A DNA stretch of 64,000 nucleotides from Bacteroidota bacterium (GCA_016183765.1 JACPEA010000007.1:62001-126000), one strand, 5' to 3'. Positions 36,627 to 44,955 are shown, counted from the first letter of the stretch. Notes: a model not told the origin generated them from the sequence alone. Program-made: numbers and translations.

Positions 36627-37277
36627 ATGAAATTTTTTATTGACACGGGTAACCTGGCCCAGATCAAGGAAGCCAATGATTTAGGAATCCTGGATGGTGT
36701 AACCACCAACCCCAGTTTAATGGCCAAAGAAGGGGTTAAAGGCGAAGAAGCCATTGCCCAGCATTACAAAGCCATTTGCGAACTGGTGGATGGTGATATC
36801 AGTGCAGAAGTGCTGTCAACCGATTTCGCCTCCATGGTGGAAGAAGGAAAAAAACTGGCTGCCATTCACCCCAATATCGTTGTAAAAGTTCCCATGATCA
36901 AAGATGGTATCAAAGCCATCAAGTGGTTTACCGATAATGGTATCCGTACCAACTGCACGCTGGTATTCTCGGCCGGACAGGCCATACTGGCTGCCAAAGC
37001 GGGTGCTGCTTATGTATCTCCCTTTATTGGTCGTATCGATGATAGTGGCTGGGACGGAATGGAACTGATCGGTCAGATCCGTCATATTTTTGATATTCAG
37101 AATTACAAAACGGAGATCCTGGCTGCATCTATCCGCAACCCGCTGCACATCATCAAAGCCGCTGAACTGGGTGCCGATGTGTGTACCTGCCCGCTGGATT
37201 CTATCCTGGGCCTGCTGAAACATCCGTTAACAGATATCGGCCTGGCTAAATTCCTGGAAGACGCAAAGAAAATGTAA
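36627..37277 (+). CDS. Fructose-6-phosphate aldolase / transaldolase-like protein
   Basis: A 216-residue small transaldolase. The Schiff-base Lys is in [13 protein letters not shown], with [33 protein letters not shown] and [20 protein letters not shown] as family motifs and [20 protein letters not shown] near the end. Such proteins cleave or transfer dihydroxyacetone units between sugar phosphates in the cytosol. Whether it acts as aldolase (FSA) or transaldolase cannot be read from length alone. It sits between SRP RNA and a bidirectional terminator. Confidence 0.92.
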   Translation: MKFFIDTGNLAQIKEANDLGILDGVTTNPSLMAKEGVKGEEAIAQHYKAICELVDGDISAEVLSTDFASMVEEGKKLAAIHPNIVVKVPMIKDGIKAIKWFTDNGIRTNCTLVFSAGQAILAAKAGAAYVSPFIGRIDDSGWDGMELIGQIRHIFDIQNYKTEILAASIRNPLHIIKAAELGADVCTCPLDSILGLLKHPLTDIGLAKFLEDAKKM

Positions 37278-37299
37278 CAACAACGAAAAAACTATCTAT

Positions 37300-37331
37300 A
37301 AGAAAACCCACCGGAAAGTGGGTTTTTTCTT
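37300..37331. terminator. Bidirectional terminator between aldolase and oxidoreductase genes
   Basis: AAGAAAACCCAC pairs with GTGGGTTTTTTCTT around a short CGGAAA loop. T-rich ends on both strands fit convergent termination (aldolase from the left, oxidoreductase from the right). Confidence 0.88.
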
Positions 37332-37336
37332 GTCGG

Positions 37337-38383
37337 CTATTGTAAGTTCATCACTTTTCTTTCCCGGCTGCTTTCCCTGGCCGCTTCAATGATCTGCATT
37401 ACATGAATACCATCTGTAGCTGATACGGGCACCGGTTTGCCGTGGCGCAGCGATTGGTAAATGCCCTCATAATACCCGTAATAATTTCCCTGCAGGGTGG
37501 GTACTTTTTCACGTATCAACTGGCCGTCCTTTTCTGTATGCAACAGTCCCTGTTCCGATATGGGCTCTGTTCCCCAGTCTGTCAGGTTGGGTTTCTCATT
37601 GGCCAGCAACCGGGTTTCCTGCACGTCCGCCCTTGTCTTCAGAAAAGATCCTTTGCGCCCATGGATCACATAAGAAGGGAAGGGCTCGCGCACCTGGTAT
37701 CCCGATTTTAAACGAACACGCAGCAGGGGATAATACAGCAGTATCTCAAAATAATCATCTACCTGCGAACCCGGCCGCGTGATGCGGATATCCGCAAAAA
37801 CAGCCTGCGGCATACCGAACAAATGAAGGGCCTGGTCTATCAGGTGCGGTCCCAGGTCATTTAAGATCCCCGCACCGGGAGCAGGCATTTCTTTGTGTAG
37901 TTTGGGACTCAACTCATCCTTAAAACGGTCGAAATGGATTTCTGCTTCCATGATCTCGCCCAGCCAGCCTTCCTGAACGATTTGTTCAACGGTTCTAAAG
38001 TCACTGTCCCACCTGCGGTTCTGGAACACGGAGAGCACCAACTGACGCTGTTCCGCCAATGCGTTCAGTTCAACAGCTTCGGCCACGGTGGTGGTAAATG
38101 CTTTCTCTACCACGGCATGTTTGCCTGCCAGTAATACCTGTTTGGTGAAATCATAATGGGTTCCGGTAGGGGTATTGACCACCACCAGTTCTATGGACGG
38201 GTCGGTCAGTATTTCTTCCAGTGAGCGGTATATCCTGGCCTGCGGATAAAATGCGGCTGATGCTGATTGGCTTCTTTCCCAGATGCCGGTAAGTTCGAAT
38301 CCTTTGTGCAGATCGATGAAAGGGGCATGGAAGACCCTTCCAGACATGCCGAAGGAGAGTATGGCTGTTTTAATAGGAGACAT
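37337..38383 (-). CDS. Gfo/Idh/MocA family NAD(P)-dependent oxidoreductase
   Basis: A 348-residue dehydrogenase. An N-terminal Rossmann fold (IKTAILSFGMSGRVFHAPFI, LVVVNTPTGTHYDFTK, GKHAVVEKAFTT with the conserved Lys) leads into the alpha/beta substrate domain (DLGPHLIDQALHLFGMPQAV with the expected His). It probably oxidises or reduces a sugar or inositol-like compound; the substrate is unknown. Stands alone, ending at a shared terminator; repeated words lie directly upstream of its start. Confidence 0.9.
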   Translation of the reverse strand: MSPIKTAILSFGMSGRVFHAPFIDLHKGFELTGIWERSQSASAAFYPQARIYRSLEEILTDPSIELVVVNTPTGTHYDFTKQVLLAGKHAVVEKAFTTTVAEAVELNALAEQRQLVLSVFQNRRWDSDFRTVEQIVQEGWLGEIMEAEIHFDRFKDELSPKLHKEMPAPGAGILNDLGPHLIDQALHLFGMPQAVFADIRITRPGSQVDDYFEILLYYPLLRVRLKSGYQVREPFPSYVIHGRKGSFLKTRADVQETRLLANEKPNLTDWGTEPISEQGLLHTEKDGQLIREKVPTLQGNYYGYYEGIYQSLRHGKPVPVSATDGIHVMQIIEAARESSRERKVMNLQ

Positions 38384-38400
38384 GATAAGATAATAAGATA

Positions 38401-38448
38401 ATGAGTGAATGAGTGGATGAGTGGATGAGTGAATGAGTGAATGAGTGA
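38401..38448. repeat. Six tandem 8-bp repeats (ATGAGTGR)
   Basis: Six successive copies of ATGAGTGA or ATGAGTGG, with degenerate extensions on both sides. It begins 18 bp upstream of the oxidoreductase start, so it lies where its promoter should be. Confidence 0.85.
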
Positions 38449-38774
38449 ATGATGCGTTTGGTTAAAATTAGAAAACCTGATCCATTTTGGAGCAGGTTTT
38501 ATGGAAGAGATTACGATAACGGTTTAGTTGGTTGCGGTGGGGTGGTTTTTCGTACTCTTACATTTTAGCGGGATAGGAGATCCTGTTGCTGATCCATTTT
38601 TCAGCGGGTTTGCCCGGCAGGGAATGATTGAACCTTTCTTTTTGAACATAAGGTATCGTTTTAAACAGGATCACCAGACTTGCCGATATGGCTGATTACT
38701 ACTGGTATAGAGGCTTATTCAGGGACATTAACATCGTATTTGCATTTTTATTTTTCTATTTATCTAAAAAGTCG

Positions 38775-38882
38775 TAATTTTGCACCCTGAAACTGAGCAC
38801 GTATTATTAAAGACTCTCATGGGTGATGTTATCTGGAGTTTCTTCTAACGATTGAATTGGTTCTTTTCTCCTTTCTGCTCAG
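38775..38882 (+). promoter_or_regulatory. Promoter element and paired leader upstream of the 67-residue gene
   Basis: TAATTTTG (38775-38782) predicts a start near 38788. In the leader, CTGAGCA (38793-38799) can pair with TGCTCAG (38876-38882), enclosing 76 nt that contain two pyrimidine-rich direct repeats. The start codon lies 32 nt beyond the closing stem. Whether it regulates is unknown. Confidence 0.5.
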
Positions 38883-38914
38883 TATAAAACGTAACAGTAA
38901 AAATTAGAAATATT

Positions 38915-39118
38915 ATGAAGAATAATGTCATGCCTTCTATTGTCCAAATCGAGGCAAATGAATTGAAACAACTGGTAAGCGAAGTAAAAGAGACCGTTGC
39001 AACAGGTGTACTTCCGGTGAATCGTAAAAAAGCACAAAGTCGTTTTGGCGCTGTTGATATGTGGAAACTCCGTCGTGGTATGAAAACCACGCGTGTGTCA
39101 TGCCGCATGTTTCTGTAA
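38915..39118 (+). CDS. Small basic hypothetical protein with long leader
   Basis: 67 residues. A helical first half (IVQIEANELKQLVSEVKETV) is followed by a basic C-terminus (NRKKAQSRFGAVDMWKLRRG, then MKTTRVSCRMFL). No signal peptide or membrane span. I do not recognise the family; the Arg/Lys-rich tail suggests nucleic-acid contact, as a guess. It forms an isolated unit: TAATTTTG promoter at 38775, 125-nt leader, and the next terminator at 39317. Confidence 0.55.
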   Translation: MKNNVMPSIVQIEANELKQLVSEVKETVATGVLPVNRKKAQSRFGAVDMWKLRRGMKTTRVSCRMFL

Positions 39119-39316
39119 CACCGATCCTGCTGATTCCTGGCTGGGAAGCGCCTTGTTTATGAGGGAGCAGGAACTGTTTTCTGAAAACCAAACCGTTCGC
39201 CGATAAAAAACCCCCAACGCCCGAATAATCAGTTTTGTGCGGGTAATCGCAAGTAGTTTTATCCTGTTAAAGGGTACAACTCGGTGGCATAGCAATCGGT
39301 ACCGGGTAAATCATCC

Positions 39317-39344
39317 GAAGCCCCTGCAAAGGGGCTTCTTTTTT
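39317..39344 (+). terminator. Rho-independent terminator
   Basis: GAAGCCCC (39317-39324) pairs with GGGGCTTC (39331-39338) around TGCAAA, followed by six T residues. The last T residues overlap the stop codon of the convergent acetyltransferase gene. Confidence 0.9.
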
Positions 39345-39867
39345 AGAGCTGTTTACAGAGTATCACCATACCCCGGTACATTTCTTTCATATTGTCAAAA
39401 GGCAATACCAGCCTGCCACATTCCGTATATCCCATCTTTTTGTAAAAACGGATGGCATCGAGACTGGTGTCCATGGCTTTCAGAAAAACAAGCTGTTGGT
39501 TGTGCTGCCGGGCAACTGCTTCACTTAGTTCCATCAACTGCTTGCCGATCCCTTTTCCCGCAAAAGATTTGTGCAGGTAGATCCTTTCGATCTCCAGCCC
39601 GGTTTTGTTTTCACAAACATGGCATACCGACTGCATTTTTAGTTTGAGATATCCCTTTGGTAAACCTTTATCATCGTATACGATATAATGCAGGTTATTG
39701 GGGTCGGCCAGCTCTGCCTGCAGTTTGGCTTCGGGATAGGCATATTCATCCATATACCATTCAGCGCCGCCGGGGTGCCACAAATGCAGGTAATGTTCCA
39801 CATAAATGGCTTTTGCCAGTAAAGAGAGTTCTGCTGCTTTTGATGCGTCTATCTGTTGAAAGTTCAT
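39343..39867 (-). CDS. GNAT family N-acetyltransferase
   Basis: A 174-residue acyl-CoA-dependent transferase. Motif A is visible: ERIYLHKSFAGKGIGKQLM (Q/R-x-x-G-x-G/A acetyl-CoA loop), preceded by strand PKGYLKLKMQSVCHV. C-terminal AIRFYKKMGYTECGRLVLPF is typical. Substrate unknown. ATG at 39867 overlaps the thioesterase stop as ATGA, so the two genes are translationally coupled. Confidence 0.92.
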   Translation of the reverse strand: MNFQQIDASKAAELSLLAKAIYVEHYLHLWHPGGAEWYMDEYAYPEAKLQAELADPNNLHYIVYDDKGLPKGYLKLKMQSVCHVCENKTGLEIERIYLHKSFAGKGIGKQLMELSEAVARQHNQQLVFLKAMDTSLDAIRFYKKMGYTECGRLVLPFDNMKEMYRGMVILCKQL

Positions 39868-40313
39868 AAAGTTTTCTTTTCGGTCCAGCTGAAATCGGCT
39901 GTCCTGGGCATGCTGTCAAATACCTTCCGGAAGGATTCCGGTGGTACGGCCAGTTTACGGGTAGTGGTATCGATCCAGGCCCCGTCGATGGTGATGATGG
40001 CGCTGAGCGTGGTACCGTTCTTCCAGACTTCGTGCACCATGGTCCAGCGGCTCATATCGTGGGTGCTTTTCACCATTTTCAGTGATATCTCCACTTCGTC
40101 GCTGAAATGGATCTCTCTTTTGAATACACATTCTTCTCGGAAGAGGATGGGGCCTATTTGGTTCTCTTGCATCACAAAAGGCGTAAGTCCATGTTCTGTC
40201 ATGAACGCAACCCGCACAAAAGCGCCAAAATCATAATACACGGAATGACGCAGGTGAAAATTGGGGTCAATATCGCTCCACCTGATCTCTATCTGTTTGT
40301 TATATCCACTCAT
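39864..40313 (-). CDS. Hotdog-fold acyl-CoA thioesterase
   Basis: A 149-residue 4HBT/YbgC-like protein. The N-terminal EIRWSDIDPNFHLRHSVYYD contains the catalytic Asp and the following helix of the hotdog fold, with central strands FKREIHFSDEVEISLKMVKS and MVHEVWKNGTTLSAIITIDG. It probably hydrolyses acyl-CoA in the cytosol; chain preference unknown. First gene of a pair with the GNAT enzyme (ATGA overlap). Confidence 0.9.
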   Translation of the reverse strand: MSGYNKQIEIRWSDIDPNFHLRHSVYYDFGAFVRVAFMTEHGLTPFVMQENQIGPILFREECVFKREIHFSDEVEISLKMVKSTHDMSRWTMVHEVWKNGTTLSAIITIDGAWIDTTTRKLAVPPESFRKVFDSMPRTADFSWTEKKTL

Positions 40314-40369
40314 GTAAGCGTCTTTAAATAGAGTTAATTTCTGCTATGTTTACCATTCCATTCAAAATT

Positions 40370-40747
40370 ATGCAGGAAACAGAAAAAACAGGTCATTTAT
40401 TTGATGATCTGCAGCAGGGAGATTGTTGGGTGGGACTGAACATGCAGCGGGTGTTGGAGGGTGTGACCAATCATACAGCAGTTCAGAAACTGTATGAGAA
40501 GGGTAACTGTATCTGGCAACTCGTTAACCACATCATTTACTGGCGTAAAACAGTGATGATCCGTTTACAGGGGAATAACGCGCAACCACCTATGCCCGAC
40601 ATGTACCTGCCCGATGAGCCGGATGATGTATTCTGGCAAACCACGCGTAAGCCCAAAGAGGTTGATGAACGAGATGAACCGATGTTTCATCAGGTTATGC
40701 CAGGCCATTTTCAGGTAGTTCTGTATCATATATCATTTTTTGGATGA
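40370..40747 (+). pseudogene. DinB-like protein, C-terminally truncated
   Basis: 125 residues remain where DinB-like proteins have about 150-170. The N-terminal part is typical: LFDDLQQGDCWVGLNMQRVL, SIWELV-like NCIWQLVNHIIYWRKTV with the first metal-binding His, and DEPDDVFWQTTRK. After about residue 105 the sequence (QVMPGHFQVVLYHISFFG) is unlike the family, and the usual C-terminal HDAYHxGQ metal site is absent. It ends 33 bp before a truncated permease, the first of several broken genes. A naturally short variant is less likely. Confidence 0.6.
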
Positions 40748-40780
40748 TACCCGGCGAACATAGATTTGCCGGATATCTAA

Positions 40781-41284
40781 TTATTCGCTTCTCAATGTTT
40801 TTACCGGGTTGGTCAGTGCTGCTTTGGTAGCATTCATGCTCACCGTTAACAAGGCGACCGCCAGCATCAATAAACCTACTGCAAAAAATATCCAGATAGA
40901 GACCCCTATGCGATAACTGAAATTCTCCAGCCAGCGGTGCATGCCCCACCAGGCAGTAGGTATGGCAATCAGGAACGCGATGGCTACCAGGTACATGAAT
41001 CCTTTCGACAGCAATAACAACAGTTGCTGTAATGAAGCGCCCAGTACTTTGCGGATACCGATCTCTTTTTTTCTTCTCTCTATCGATGAAGACACCAGTC
41101 CGAATAAACCGAGGCAACAGATAAAAATACCCAGGCCGGCAAAGATCACGGACAAACGGCCGATCAGCTGTTCTGTCTTGAATTTCTGGTTGAATTCATC
41201 ATCAGCAAAGCTGAATTCGAAAGGGAAGGCAGGACTGTATTTTTTATAGATGGATTCAATGGCGGCCATAGTCTTACGGATATC
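40781..41284 (-). pseudogene. ABC transporter permease (FtsX/MacB type), C-terminal fragment
   Basis: About 165 residues, the C-terminal fifth of a permease of roughly 780-800 residues. Visible: AAIESIYKKYSPAFPFEFSF, the helix LSVIFAGLGIFICCLGLFGL, the coupling helix SIERRKKEIGIRKVLGAS, and two more membrane segments, ending NPVKTLRSE at a normal stop. No start codon precedes the conserved part: homology stops near GATATC (41279-41284), where the sequence joins a second broken gene on the other strand. Not functional as it stands. Confidence 0.82.
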
Positions 41285-41893
41285 GGGAACATTTCTTTAC
41301 AACAGCAGGCCAAACTGCTTACGGTCTTGCAGAACCGGCAGGTTACACGTTTAGGCGCTAATCAGCCCGTGCCGATTGATATCCGGCTGATCTGCGCCAC
41401 AAACATACCGCTAAGCGAGCTGGCCAATGAGAACCGTTTCCGCAAAGACCTGATCTATCGGATCAATACGGTTGAGATCACCGTGCCGCCGCTTCGTAAA
41501 CGTAAGGATGATATCCTGCTGCTGGCCAAACATTTTGCCAAGACCTATGCAAACAAATACCTGAAGCCGAATATCCAGTTTCATCCATCGGCTATGGAAA
41601 AGTTGCAGCATTACCCATTCCCCGGAAATGTACGGGAGTTACAATATACCATTGAACGCGCCATCATCATGGCTGATAGTGATACCATCGGTTCGGCGGA
41701 CCTGCTGTTTTCGCCCATCGAATCCTCCGTAACGGAGTCGCAGGAAGATGAAGTGTTTAAACTGAGCACCATGGAAAAGAACACGATTATGAAAGTGATC
41801 GAAAAACACAATGGTAATATCAGTAAAGCTACCAGGGAACTGGGGCTCACCAGAACCGCATTGTACAGAAGACTTAGTAAATATGACATATAG
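41282..41893 (+). pseudogene. NtrC-family sigma-54 response regulator, C-terminal fragment
   Basis: About 203 residues. It starts inside the AAA+ domain at GNISLQQQAKLLTVLQNRQV (the stretch normally after the Walker B DEIG), continues with DIRLICATN and FRKDLIYRINTVEITVPPLR (arginine finger and sensor regions), VRELQYTIERAIIM, and a complete C-terminal Fis-type helix-turn-helix (GNISKATRELGLTRTALYRR). The receiver domain, Walker A and the GAFTGA loop are all missing. It overlaps the kinase gene start by 11 bp, as in intact regulator-kinase pairs. Confidence 0.85.
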
Positions 41894-42674
41894 AAGGATC
41901 CAGTGGGATATCCTCACCCGCGTACTGTTGTTGTTGCTTACCCTTTGTGCCGCAGCCTTTCTGCTGGTAAAGCAGTGGTACGTATACGAGATATTGGTAC
42001 TGCCTGTGATCATCTACCAGGTATTTGATTTTTACAGCTACCACAAACAGGCACAGCGGGAAGTGGAACAGTTTGTGGAATCGATCCATTACAGGGATTT
42101 CTCCCGGAACTTCAACGTGACACAGGCGCCTGAAGACCTGGAAGTGGGTATCAACACCATCAAACGCCGCAGCGAGGGGCTGCTGAAATTTGCAGAAGTA
42201 TACCGGAACCTGAACAAGATCACCAATCCTACCCTGAAACATGTCTTCGTGCGCGAGCTGTTCGGGAACATGCATAACCTGATGCAGCCAACACTTAACC
42301 AGAAAGGTATTGAGATGGAAGTGATACTGAAAGACCCCGACCTGGCTGTGGAAGTGGATGCCAACCTGGTCGAACAGGTATTGATCAACCTGATCGTGAA
42401 CGCTATTGAGGCGGTGAAGGAAAGTGAACACCCGAGGATCGTGCTTTCAACGCTGCAATCATCCAAGCATAAACTGGCCATTAAAGTGTCGGATAATGGG
42501 TATGGCATGAGCGAAGAGGTGATGAACAATATCTTCATACCTTTTTTCAGCACCAAAAAGAACGGCAGTGGTATCGGTCTGAGCCTGTGTAAACAGATCA
42601 TGATGTTACACAAGGGTAATATTACGGTTCAGTCGGTGGAAGGGAAGGGCTCCGTGTTTACATTGCAGTTTTAA
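41883..42674 (+). CDS. NtrB-like histidine kinase with an internal in-frame deletion
   Basis: 263 residues, where relatives have about 430-450. The N-terminal membrane part (DILTRVLLLLLTLCAAAFLL, YEILVLPVIIYQVFDFY) and the C-terminal ATPase domain (N-box VLINLIVNAIEAV, G1 DNGYGM, G2 GSGIGLSLC) are intact. Between them the sequence passes from SIHYRDFSRNFNVTQAP directly to EDLEVGINTIKRRSEG, which in relatives lies after the H-box. The PAS-like part and the phospho-acceptor His region are therefore gone. It follows the truncated sigma-54 regulator. Autophosphorylation is not expected. Confidence 0.8.
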   Translation: MTYRRIQWDILTRVLLLLLTLCAAAFLLVKQWYVYEILVLPVIIYQVFDFYSYHKQAQREVEQFVESIHYRDFSRNFNVTQAPEDLEVGINTIKRRSEGLLKFAEVYRNLNKITNPTLKHVFVRELFGNMHNLMQPTLNQKGIEMEVILKDPDLAVEVDANLVEQVLINLIVNAIEAVKESEHPRIVLSTLQSSKHKLAIKVSDNGYGMSEEVMNNIFIPFFSTKKNGSGIGLSLCKQIMMLHKGNITVQSVEGKGSVFTLQF

Positions 42675-42683
42675 TGCAGGATC

Positions 42684-42926
42684 TCAATGCTCCCGGGTAA
42701 GGGCCTGCTGCATTTTGTCCTTACTGGCATCGGGCAGGGTTTCATGTACCTGCATCTGCCTGGCCATACGGCCGATAAAACCACTCTGTTCTTCAAACCT
42801 CCGGCACATGCTGCAGAGGGCCATATGTGCACGCAGCTGCCATTTTTCGAGCCATGACAACCGGTTCTCCTCTTTTTTAGAAACAAGTAGCGTAGCTTTT
42901 TTACAACTGATCATCAGGGATTTCAT
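42684..42926 (-). CDS. Small zinc-finger anti-sigma-like protein
   Basis: 80 residues. LRAHMALCSMCRRFEEQSGF gives a His-x3-Cys-x2-Cys cluster like the zinc-containing N-terminus of ZAS anti-sigma factors; the extra Cys in SLMISCKKATLL may complete it. There is no membrane span. It starts 5 bp after the ECF sigma gene stop, and probably binds and restrains that factor. ATG at 42926 is used. Confidence 0.72.
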   Translation of the reverse strand: MKSLMISCKKATLLVSKKEENRLSWLEKWQLRAHMALCSMCRRFEEQSGFIGRMARQMQVHETLPDASKDKMQQALTREH

Positions 42927-42931
42927 CAAAA

Positions 42932-43495
42932 TTATTTTAAGTGGATCCAGTTTTTTTCCAAACAGCCGCGTAATTGCAACTTGGCCCTGTGTATCAACAC
43001 CCAGTAATTAGACGCTGTAATGTTCAACACCTTACAGATCTCTGCTGCGTCAAGGTCTTCCAGGTATTTCATGGAAAAAACGGCCTGTTGCATTTCCTGC
43101 AGCTTTTTCCGGCATTGTTCCAAAATTGCATAAAATTCCTTGCTGTCTGTTGGCTGTTGCTGTATGTCCCAATGACCCGGCTGGCTTTCAGGGATCCAGT
43201 GTTCCGCTTCGTCAAACGAACCCTCAGGAGTGGTGAATTCCGGCATGGATTGGGTGATATCCCTGGCTTTTTTTCGGTAATGATCGATGATCTTGTTCTT
43301 ACAGATGGTAAATAACCAGCTTTTTTCAGAAGCCTGGCCCTTAAAGCTATCCCGGGCTTTCCAGGCGCTGAGAAAGGTTTCCTGTACCAGGTCTTCGGCC
43401 AGCGCTGTATCGTTTACCCGGGGAACTGTGTAACTGTACAATGCGTCTGCATAGTCGTTGATCCAGCGATCGGGGTTAAGCAATGAATGAGACAT
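42932..43495 (-). CDS. ECF-type RNA polymerase sigma factor
   Basis: 187 residues. Region 2: LAEDLVQETFLSAWKARDSF and KSWLFTICKNKIIDHYRKKA. Region 4: CRKKLQEMQQAVFSMKYLED and EICKVLNITASNYWVLIHRA (helix-turn-helix). The linker is unusually long (about 55 residues). It directs RNA polymerase to stress- or surface-related promoters; the downstream gene encodes its probable anti-sigma protein. The divergent methyltransferase begins 93 bp away. Confidence 0.94.
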   Translation of the reverse strand: MSHSLLNPDRWINDYADALYSYTVPRVNDTALAEDLVQETFLSAWKARDSFKGQASEKSWLFTICKNKIIDHYRKKARDITQSMPEFTTPEGSFDEAEHWIPESQPGHWDIQQQPTDSKEFYAILEQCRKKLQEMQQAVFSMKYLEDLDAAEICKVLNITASNYWVLIHRAKLQLRGCLEKNWIHLK

Positions 43496-43588
43496 AAACT
43501 TGGATGAGTTTCGAAAATACGTAAATAAAATTGTTTGCCGTCACCGGTAGTAGGGGCAGCCCGCCGGGAAAACAGTAAGTTTGCGGTT

Positions 43589-44785
43589 ATGCAAGTGTTC
43601 ACCAGTACCAGCCGTATCATCATAACCTGTCATAAATGGCTGTCTCCTGCCTTACAACGCGAAGTAACGGCCCTGGGTTTCCCGATCGTACGGGCATTCC
43701 CTACGGGTGTGGAATTGAAAGGCAGCCTGAACGACTGTATCCGGCTAAACCTGAACCTGCGTTGCACCAGCCAGGTCATGTATTCGCTCAGATCATTCCC
43801 GTGTGACCACCCGGACGAGCTGTACAGGGAACTGGCAGGCATAGCCTGGGAAACGCTGATACGCCCGGATGGTTATTTTTCTGTGACCAGTAATGTGTTT
43901 CATCCTACCATTCAGACCAACTTGTTTGCCAACCTGCGTGTGAAAGATGCTATTGTAGACCGTATGCGGAATAAAACAGGTAAACGGCCTTCTACGGGTT
44001 CCGAATTATCGGGGGCGGTGGTATACCTGTTCTGGAAACAGGAGGAGGCCGAGATCTTTTTAGATACTTCCGGTGAAACACTGGCCAAACACGGATACCG
44101 TAAATTACCAGGCAAAGCGCCTATGCTGGAGGCACTGGCAGCCGCTACCATCTTATCCACCAAATGGGATGGCCGCTCGCCTTTTATCAATCCCATGTGT
44201 GGTTCGGGAACGCTGGCCATTGAAGCTGCATTGATCGCCACTAACCGCAGGCCGGGCCTGCTGCGCAAGAATTATGCATTCATGCATTTTCTTGGGTATG
44301 ATGTCGCCGTGTACGAGGAGGCCATGGCACAGTTGCAAAAACAGGTACAGGAAGTGCCGGGTTTGCAAGTGATTGCTTCGGACCGGAGTGAACTGGCCGT
44401 ATCCATCGCCAAAACAAATGCGGCTGCTGCAGGTGTGGAGCAACTGATTGTTTTCCAGGTCTGCGATTTTGAAAAGACCACCGTTCCGCAGGATGCCGCT
44501 GGCGTGATCATGTTCAATCCCGAATATGGGGAGCGACTCGGTGATGAGATAGAACTGAATGCTACCTATGCCCGAATGGGCGATTTCCTGAAAAATTCCT
44601 GCAAAGGATATACCGGTTATGTGTTCACCGGGAACCTTGACCTTGCCAAAAAGATCCGTTTGAAACCTTCCCGCCGGATCGAATTCTTCAATGCCACCAT
44701 CGATTGCCGTTTGCTGGAATACGAAATGTATGCCGGTACCAAACGGGAAGATAAAATGAACCCTGTCCCGGGAGTTGACCAATAG
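43589..44785 (+). CDS. THUMP-domain class I SAM-dependent RNA methyltransferase (RlmL-like)
   Basis: A 398-residue protein: N-terminal ferredoxin-like/THUMP domain (QVFTSTSRIIITCHKWLSPA) followed by the methyltransferase domain with SAM motif I NPMCGSGTLAIEAALIATN, motif IV as MFNPEYGERLGDE (NPEYG instead of NPPYG, seen in many relatives of this phylum), and FNATIDCRLLEYEMYAG at the end. It probably makes N2-methylguanosine in 23S rRNA; the site is not certain. ATG at 43589 begins the domain; TAAGTTTG (43576-43583) ends 5 nt upstream. Confidence 0.9.
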   Translation: MQVFTSTSRIIITCHKWLSPALQREVTALGFPIVRAFPTGVELKGSLNDCIRLNLNLRCTSQVMYSLRSFPCDHPDELYRELAGIAWETLIRPDGYFSVTSNVFHPTIQTNLFANLRVKDAIVDRMRNKTGKRPSTGSELSGAVVYLFWKQEEAEIFLDTSGETLAKHGYRKLPGKAPMLEALAAATILSTKWDGRSPFINPMCGSGTLAIEAALIATNRRPGLLRKNYAFMHFLGYDVAVYEEAMAQLQKQVQEVPGLQVIASDRSELAVSIAKTNAAAAGVEQLIVFQVCDFEKTTVPQDAAGVIMFNPEYGERLGDEIELNATYARMGDFLKNSCKGYTGYVFTGNLDLAKKIRLKPSRRIEFFNATIDCRLLEYEMYAGTKREDKMNPVPGVDQ

Positions 44786-44955
44786 TCGCTGCCTGTTTTG
44801 GTTGAATTTGATTCCGTAATATTGAATTTAGGCCGGTATACTTCCTCAAACACTGTTTTGTGGAAATTAAATGCTGTTCGGAATGACAGCCAAAGCATTT
44901 TAGTTTTATCATTGTAAGCCACAAAGAAATTCCTTCTCACCTTAAATGCTTGCAC

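Larger units (their letters stand above)
38384..38914. other. 531-bp intergenic region with repeats, hairpin and promoter
   Basis: Contents in order: six 8-bp ATGAGTGR repeats (38401-38448); a 12-bp hairpin with one mismatch (38472-38483 with 38489-38500); about 270 bp without recognised features; then a TAATTTTG promoter element (38775-38782) and a 125-nt leader for the small gene at 38915. No protein-coding frame is convincing. Confidence 0.6.

Noticed and set aside
39230..39316. Possible tRNA remnant before the terminator at 39317
   Set aside because: No T-arm consensus or acceptor stem can be formed.
43589..44785. Defective methyltransferase because motif IV reads NPEYG
   Set aside because: From memory this variant is common in this phylum and the rest of the domain is normal.
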